Under the pieces are notes generated by a model, which was not told where the DNA came from, did no database searches, and worked only from the letters and a program-made list of their open reading frames with translations. Shown here one piece after another: positions 15,432-16,175 of a stretch of 16,175 nucleotides of DNA. How positions within the stretch are numbered: the first letter of the stretch is position 1; every line of letters begins with the position of its first letter. The position numbers were made by a program, and so were the translations under genes. Source of the stretch: Desulfatirhabdium sp964549995 (GTDB lineage Bacteria > Desulfobacterota > Desulfobacteria > Desulfobacterales > Desulfatirhabdiaceae); contig CAZJXF010000081.1 of NCBI GenBank assembly GCA_964549995.1, positions 1 through 16,175 of the forward strand, read 5' to 3'.

Positions 15432-15917
15432 TTACAGCACTTCATATGCTGTAATGACGACATGGTCGGCGTGCCGTTCGCCGGATGCAACGGCAAGGAT
15501 GGTATTCAGCCAGGCAAGGGATGGATCTGCGGCCTCGAATATCGGTGCGGTTCGAAAATAGTATGCATTTGGCGGGACCTCCTCTCCTGCGTTCAATCGT
15601 TCGATGACTTCCGGCGGTCCATGACGAAGCCCACGGTTCACGACATAGATGAGCTGTCCTTGCTCGGTCTCCAAGGTATAGCGGGCTTCCACCTCGATAA
15701 TGCCGTCGAATCGAGCGATCTGCCAGTCGGCACCGCCGGGAAGGATCCGTCCTTGGATTCGAGGACCGGTAAACCGGCCTCCAACGATCGGGATCACCCG
15801 ACGAAAGCCTGCAGGGGTGTTTCCAATCACGATGGGAGTGCCGACCTTCACGACGGAAGTGTACAACAGCCGAAGAGCCGGCATCGCTGCAACGGGAATA
15901 TCCGGGTTCCTTTTCAT
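15432..15917 (-). CDS. DUF3237 (UPF0311) family protein
   Basis: A 161-residue protein of the DUF3237 beta-barrel-like family of unknown function. It carries the expected run of motifs: T-P-A-G-F-R-R-V-I-P-I, G-G-R-F-T-G-P, G-R-I-L-P-G-G-A-D-W-Q, A-R-Y-T-L-E-T, N-R-G-L-R-H-G-P, and Y-Y-F-R-T-A-P-x-F-E. It ends near L-A-V-A-S-G-E-R. No signal peptide is visible. ATG at 15917 has AAGGAG upstream. The frame is open for another 62 codons, but that part is encoded by repeat copy C and is not family-like. It is first in an apparent operon with the TRAP binding protein (53-bp gap) and the permease. A role in processing the imported acid is inference only. Confidence 0.9.
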   Translation of the reverse strand: MKRNPDIPVAAMPALRLLYTSVVKVGTPIVIGNTPAGFRRVIPIVGGRFTGPRIQGRILPGGADWQIARFDGIIEVEARYTLETEQGQLIYVVNRGLRHGPPEVIERLNAGEEVPPNAYYFRTAPIFEAADPSLAWLNTILAVASGERHADHVVITAYEVL

Positions 15918-15950
15918 CCAAATTGCTCCTTTGTGGATCTCTTCCGATTC

Positions 15951-16175
15951 TTGATGGTCTCGCAAAAAGTCTCCAACTCCCGATTTCCTTTCAATTCCGG
16001 GCTTCCAGCAGGAGGTCGGGTGGTGTTTTGCGAAGCAGCGGAAACGTGTTTGAAGCAGCCGGATATCGTTGGATCGGGCGGACGCACTTGAAGTATTTTG
16101 CATTGAAAATCCGTATGTTGCCTTTCACAAAACCATCTTTTCCATCTTGGCCATCCGCCCGATCCTACGAGATCG
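15951..16175 (+). repeat. Dispersed palindromic intergenic repeat, copy C (truncated by window end)
   Basis: The left edge carries the signature TCTCGCAAAAAGTC (15958-15971) preceded by TTGATGG. Then come CCCGATTTCC, AATTCCGGGCTTCCAGCAGG, GAAGCAGCGGAAACGTGTTT, GAAGCAGCCGGATATCGTT, and the central hairpin (16071-16165). By comparison with copy B, a right arm should follow beyond the window. The element starts 34 bp upstream of the DUF3237 start codon. The promoter of that operon must therefore lie within, or beyond, the repeat, or in the short gap. Confidence 0.85.
16071..16165 (+). repeat. Central hairpin of copy C: perfect 12-bp stem, 71-nt loop
   Basis: GGATCGGGCGGA (16071-16082) is the exact complement of TCCGCCCGATCC (16154-16165). 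The flanks GATATCGTT and TACGAGATC extend the pairing at 7 of 9 positions. The loop (16083-16153) is 71 nt, the same as in copy B. Both loops carry a TTGAAAA block at about the same place and end in a TGGC-like segment (CTGGCTA and TTGGCCA), so they are probably diverged homologues. Confidence 0.8.

Noticed and set aside
16060..16175. Integron attC-like sites: GTTGGAT and GTTGGGC fit the GTTRRRY pattern next to a palindrome.
   Set aside because: The nesting is inverted: the GTT core is outside and 5' of the stem, and the opposite arm has TAC instead of AAC. Genes are not cassette-like and no integrase is present.

Overview
The window is a 16.2-kb piece of bacterial chromosome. It is moderately GC-rich and densely coded, with 13 protein genes I can support. 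I saw no tRNA, rRNA, CRISPR array, transposase or phage gene. The gene set suggests an anaerobic or metabolically versatile Gram-negative, most likely a Desulfobacterota ('deltaproteobacterial') sulfate reducer. It includes a methyltetrahydrofolate:corrinoid methyltransferase of the Wood-Ljungdahl type, a TRAP-type binding protein, an LctP-type carboxylate permease and a bifunctional PutA. The taxonomic guess is inference only.

Layout, left to right. A repeat copy (1-168) and a short leader precede a patatin-like phospholipase on the + strand (334-1374). Convergent with it, on the - strand, are a 1208-residue proline dehydrogenase/pyrroline-5-carboxylate dehydrogenase (PutA) and, upstream of that, an OmpR-type response regulator and its histidine kinase. 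The order of transcription is kinase, regulator, then putA. Divergent from the kinase is a YihG/PlsC-like acyltransferase (+). After it comes a small, extremely histidine-rich metal-binding protein (+) with a candidate promoter and a perfect 11-bp dyad in its leader.

From 12585 down to 9049 a tight - strand operon reads Dabb-domain protein, aroK, aroC, tyrA, methyltetrahydrofolate methyltransferase-like protein. aroK and aroC overlap by 79 bp. aroC/tyrA and tyrA/methyltransferase are each joined by a 4-bp ATGA overlap. The operon covers the last shikimate-pathway enzymes (AroK, AroC) and the branch to tyrosine. A second - strand operon (15917 to 12806) reads DUF3237 protein, TRAP-type periplasmic solute-binding protein, LctP-family permease. 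This is an unusual pairing of a TRAP receptor with a non-TRAP permease.

The most interesting structure is not a gene. A dispersed intergenic repeat family occurs at least five times in 16 kb: 1-168, 6990-7070, 8754-9048, a stub at 12782-12805, and 15951-16175. Its edge carries the signature TCTCGCAAAAAGTC (or its complement GACTTTTTGCGAG). Two copies contain a perfect 12-bp hairpin stem around a loop of exactly 71 nt. The two stems differ at five positions, and all five are compensated on the other arm. That is direct covariation evidence for selection on, or templated maintenance of, a folded structure. Two copies abut a stop codon and two lie just upstream of a gene start, so the elements may affect transcript ends or gene expression.
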